In this document: positions 51,961 through 54,553 of the stretch, piece by piece
How the letters are laid out: every line of letters begins with the position of its first letter
Position numbering within the stretch: position 1 is the first letter of the stretch
Origin: an uncultured Fidelibacterota bacterium
GTDB lineage: Bacteria > Fidelibacterota > UBA8477 > JABMPR01
Assembly (NCBI GenBank): GCA_937888365.1
Contig: CALBFA010000029.1
Location: 1 to 54,553, forward strand
Length of the DNA: 54,553 nucleotides
Direction: 5' to 3'
The notes under the pieces: generated by a model
Databases searched by the model: none
Told to the model about the DNA's origin: nothing
Seen by the model: the letters and a program-made list of their open reading frames with translations, nothing else
Translations under genes and position numbers: made by a program

Positions 51961-52866
51961 ATGAATGCACTCCAAACCTATAATTTATCGAAACAATTTG
52001 CACATTTACAGGCACTCGATAATATCAATCTCGCTGTGCCCAAAGGAAGTATTTTTGGATTCCTAGGTCCAAATGGATCAGGGAAGTCAACGCTTATCAA
52101 GATTTTGACAGGATTGATAGCGCCGACGAACGGGACTTTTTCTGTATTTGAGAAACAGAGTTCAGAAGGTTATAAAGTTAGAGAAAATATGTCAGCGCTG
52201 GTTGACAGAGCCGATTTTTATAAAAATCTATCAGCTTATGATAATCTTATGCTGATGGCGCGCCTTTCAAACCATGATTCCGCACAAAACATTGACGAAA
52301 TTCTTAATTTAGTGGGTCTTTATCAGCGTCGTCATGACAAAGTCAAAACATTTAGCCAAGGGATGAAGCAACGTCTAGGTATTGGACAAGCACTTCTACC
52401 TGATCCGAAATTATTAATACTCGACGAACCAACGACTGGCCTTGACCCATTAGGCATGGTGGAAGTTCGAGACTTTATTTTAAAAATTGCGAAAGAGCGA
52501 AATGTTACGATTTTTCTCAGTTCTCACTTATTGCATGAAGTTGAGGAAATTTGTTCTCATGTGGGGCTTATTTTCAACGGTAAAATGGAAAATCAGGGCT
52601 CGATCGAAACGATTTTTTCGTCTATAGATCAAGTAACGATTGACTTAGAAATTGATAAAAAGCCGGAAACAGTAAAGATTTTGTCAACATTAGAAGGTAT
52701 TGAATCCATTCAAGAACTACCAAATTTACTCAAAATTAAAATTAAATATGCGGAAATTCCCACACTGATTCAAAAATTAGTAAAAGATGATATTAAAATT
52801 TTTGGGATCTCACAAAGGAATCGTTTAGAGACTTTCTTTTTAAATCGTTCGAGAGATCAATCATGA
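51961..52866 (+). CDS. ABC transporter ATP-binding protein
   Basis: The 301-residue ATPase belongs to the ABC-2 type class (CcmA/NatA-like). Walker A is GFLGPNGSGKST near residues 34-45, the signature is FSQGMKQRLGIGQAL near 136, Walker B is LLILDEPTTGLDPLG near 158, and the H-loop is IFLSSHLLHEVE. A C-terminal domain of about 80 residues follows. It lies six bases after the GMC gene and overlaps the permease gene by four bases. Confidence 0.93.
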   Translation: MNALQTYNLSKQFAHLQALDNINLAVPKGSIFGFLGPNGSGKSTLIKILTGLIAPTNGTFSVFEKQSSEGYKVRENMSALVDRADFYKNLSAYDNLMLMARLSNHDSAQNIDEILNLVGLYQRRHDKVKTFSQGMKQRLGIGQALLPDPKLLILDEPTTGLDPLGMVEVRDFILKIAKERNVTIFLSSHLLHEVEEICSHVGLIFNGKMENQGSIETIFSSIDQVTIDLEIDKKPETVKILSTLEGIESIQELPNLLKIKIKYAEIPTLIQKLVKDDIKIFGISQRNRLETFFLNRSRDQS

Positions 52867-53702
52867 TGGTGGGTCTTTTCAAAAACGAAGTAAAAAAATT
52901 GTATTCGCACTGGCGATCATTTATGGGATATATTTTATTCCTTGTGCTGATCCCAATCATTATGTGGGCTTATGGTAAAGGTGCTGACGGCATTCCAAGT
53001 GCCTTTCCGGAAAACTATTCTGACTTATTTCTCTTTACTGGGAAATTGAATAACGGTTTAACGGCTGCATATTTTGTGTTGAATTTCTTTTGGGTTCATA
53101 TTCCATTCCTCATTGCACTTGTTGGAGGTGATATTTTTGCAGGCGAGGAAGCACAGGGAACGTATCGGATTTATCTTACAAGAGCCGTCCCACGTTGGAA
53201 AATATTTGTATCAAAAGTCCTCGCCTCATTTTTTTATACTTTTACAATTGTCGTATTATTTATCATCATGACTTTAGGTCTCGGCCTTATATGGCACGGC
53301 TCTGGTGATATGGTCGTTTTTCATGAGGGAATGCTAATTCTTCCCCAATCTGAGGCATTATATCGTTTTTTCTTAGCTTATATTTTCGCTTTTTCTAACA
53401 TGTTACTCGTCAATATAATTGCCCTTTTTTTCTCAACAATGGTAAAAAATTCCATTGGTCCAATGGTTGGTACGATGGCTGTTATCATATTTTTTCTGGC
53501 ATTAACATCGCTACCGCTTGATGTGTTTGACTCTATTCGACCCTATCTTTTTACACATTATTTTGATAATTGGAAGATTATGTTTTATGATCCCATTCCA
53601 TGGGGAAAAGTCGTTCAAAGTATGCTTGTGATTTCAGGACATAGCATCATTCTTTTATTCGCTGCTTTCTATATTTTTAATCGAAAGGATATTGTCTCAT
53701 GA
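52863..53702 (+). CDS. ABC-2 type transporter permease
   Basis: The 279-residue membrane protein has six likely helices, with an N-terminal amphipathic stretch (KNEVKKLYSHWRSFMGYILF) and GGDIFAGEEAQGTYRIYLTRAVPRWKIFVSK, the loop typical of ABC-2 permeases. Only one permease gene is present, so it should form a homodimer or pair with another. The substrate cannot be read. It overlaps the ATPase and the LolA-like gene by four bases each. Confidence 0.9.
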   Translation: MMVGLFKNEVKKLYSHWRSFMGYILFLVLIPIIMWAYGKGADGIPSAFPENYSDLFLFTGKLNNGLTAAYFVLNFFWVHIPFLIALVGGDIFAGEEAQGTYRIYLTRAVPRWKIFVSKVLASFFYTFTIVVLFIIMTLGLGLIWHGSGDMVVFHEGMLILPQSEALYRFFLAYIFAFSNMLLVNIIALFFSTMVKNSIGPMVGTMAVIIFFLALTSLPLDVFDSIRPYLFTHYFDNWKIMFYDPIPWGKVVQSMLVISGHSIILLFAAFYIFNRKDIVS

Positions 53703-54400
53703 GGCGATTGCTGTTACTATTTCTTATAATATCATTTTCATTTGCTCAAGATGACAATAAAGCCATCACTATATTACAAGGCATCAATGCCAACTATTCG
53801 GCAATTCAAGATTTTACGACAGAAATCAAAGTCGATATAAATTTACCAGGATTTAGGATGCCAAATAAAGACGTTAAATATTTTTATAAAGCACCCGATA
53901 AAAGCAAAATAGAATCCAAAGGTTTCGCTTTTGTCCCAAAAGACGGCATCCTCCCTTTCGCTGAACTGGTGAAACGAGACTCTCTTAAAAATCTGACTAT
54001 TACAGAAATTATCGGGGATACAGTCGTGATAACTTTAGTCGACACGTTTCAAAACCAAGAAGCTATCATGACATTAAAAGTACACGAACCTAGCGCCACC
54101 ATTATTCAGGGCTCAGCCTCTATTAATAATCAAAATATTTTGACATTTCATATTCATTATATTTCAATACATGGAATTTATCTGCCAGACGAATCCGCCA
54201 TTGATTTACTTCTCCCACCCGACTTTAAAAAAATTCAAATGTTGGGCACATCACCATCACAGGCGAAAAAATTTAAGGAAAAAATTAAGGATAATAAAGA
54301 ATGGGTTGATGGAAAAATTCATTTGAAATTTTCCAATTATATTGTCAATCAAGGTCTTTCTGACGAAATATTTGAGGAAGCCGTCGAAACGGTTGATTAA
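53699..54400 (+). CDS. LolA-like secreted protein
   Basis: The 233-residue protein has a signal peptide (MRRLLLLFLIISFSFAQ, cut near residue 17). It then has a LolA/DUF4292-like domain: the helix ILQGINANYSAIQDFTTEIKV, a strand run including DVKYFYKAPDKSKIESKGF, and EAIMTLKVHEPSATIIQGS. It is the third gene of a coupled ABC trio, so it may act as a periplasmic carrier for what the ABC pump exports. It differs in sequence from the LolA-like protein at 13787-14386. The 153 bases after it hold nothing I recognise. Confidence 0.65.
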   Translation: MRRLLLLFLIISFSFAQDDNKAITILQGINANYSAIQDFTTEIKVDINLPGFRMPNKDVKYFYKAPDKSKIESKGFAFVPKDGILPFAELVKRDSLKNLTITEIIGDTVVITLVDTFQNQEAIMTLKVHEPSATIIQGSASINNQNILTFHIHYISIHGIYLPDESAIDLLLPPDFKKIQMLGTSPSQAKKFKEKIKDNKEWVDGKIHLKFSNYIVNQGLSDEIFEEAVETVD

Positions 54401-54553
54401 TTTTTAATAAATCTGCTCAATAAATAAATTATTTAACTGATTGATTCGCCACTTTCTATCCTAAAGATCGCAAGCAATTCGCCATTATAAGCGAGTTATT
54501 CCTATTGCCTCATAAATAAAGGTAACCGAAGCTAGTTAGAATTCTTCATAGAT

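Noticed and set aside
251-54400. Mobile element, phage or defence system
   Set aside because: I found no transposase, integrase, phage structural, toxin-antitoxin, restriction or Cas gene in the coding frames I examined.

Overview
The window (54,553 bp, AT-rich) reads as a densely packed bacterial chromosome segment from a Gram-negative (diderm) bacterium. Signs of a diderm envelope are an apolipoprotein N-acyltransferase, two LolA-like proteins, a Bat operon, SPOR and HtrA proteins, and PE synthesis by PssA and Psd. The gene mix (batABCDE, DUF5683- and DUF4321-type proteins, an L-2-hydroxyglutarate oxidase, a GMC oxidoreductase with a four-cysteine motif) fits the FCB supergroup. Candidatus Marinimicrobia (SAR406) is my best guess, at low certainty. 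I see no phage, IS element, integron, CRISPR array or defence island. This is mostly a core-genome window, and I do not claim a spectacular new system.

Layout. Positions 1-250 hold an exact 55-bp direct repeat in two copies, the first starting at base 1, which probably marks an assembly-graph break. From 251 to 45,637 every gene is on the minus strand, so transcription runs from high to low coordinates. In transcription order: a HAD 5'-nucleotidase and RNase D; then, from a consensus promoter, yicC-gmk-rpoZ-udg-dnaB-relA/spoT-hup-ruvX-lnt; then a DUF5683 protein, an EcfT-like protein, truA, htrA, psd, pssA, a DUF4321 protein, tatA and gatA; then batA-B-C-D-E and a SPOR protein; then yebC-ruvC-ruvA; then a NusG paralogue, lhgO, gcvT, ftsK, a LolA-like protein and a flippase-like membrane protein. 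A translation superoperon follows: tRNA-Val, thrS, infC, rpmI, rplT, pheS, pheT, a small coiled-coil protein, zapA, rny, folD, tRNA-Arg. A DUF493 protein and tex end the minus-strand block. After a divergent gap at 45.6-45.9 kb, the plus strand carries purA-purB, rpmB with a clear terminator, a GMC oxidoreductase, and an ABC ATPase/permease/LolA-like trio. One S66 peptidase with a Tat signal lies on the minus strand between purB and rpmB.

Gene start points need care here. infC starts at AUU (overlapping the thrS stop), and ruvC has no ATG, GTG or TTG start and probably uses CUG. At least seven genes appear to start at TTG and one at GTG. Simple callers would truncate infC and ruvC.

The genes group into recognisable jobs: translation (thrS, infC, L35, L20, PheRS, L28, truA, gatA, tRNAs), nucleotide and stringent-response control (gmk, rpoZ, relA/spoT, purA, purB, HAD nucleotidase), DNA replication, repair and segregation (dnaB, udg, ruvA, ruvC, ruvX, ftsK, hup), RNA turnover (rny, rnd, yicC, tex), and envelope biogenesis (lnt, psd, pssA, bat, LolA-like, SPOR, zapA, htrA). 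The spots most worth a second look are the tRNA-Val/thrS junction, the coiled-coil gene between pheT and zapA, the NusG paralogue, the orphan EcfT-like protein, the Lnt C-terminal extension, and the ABC/LolA-like trio at the right end.
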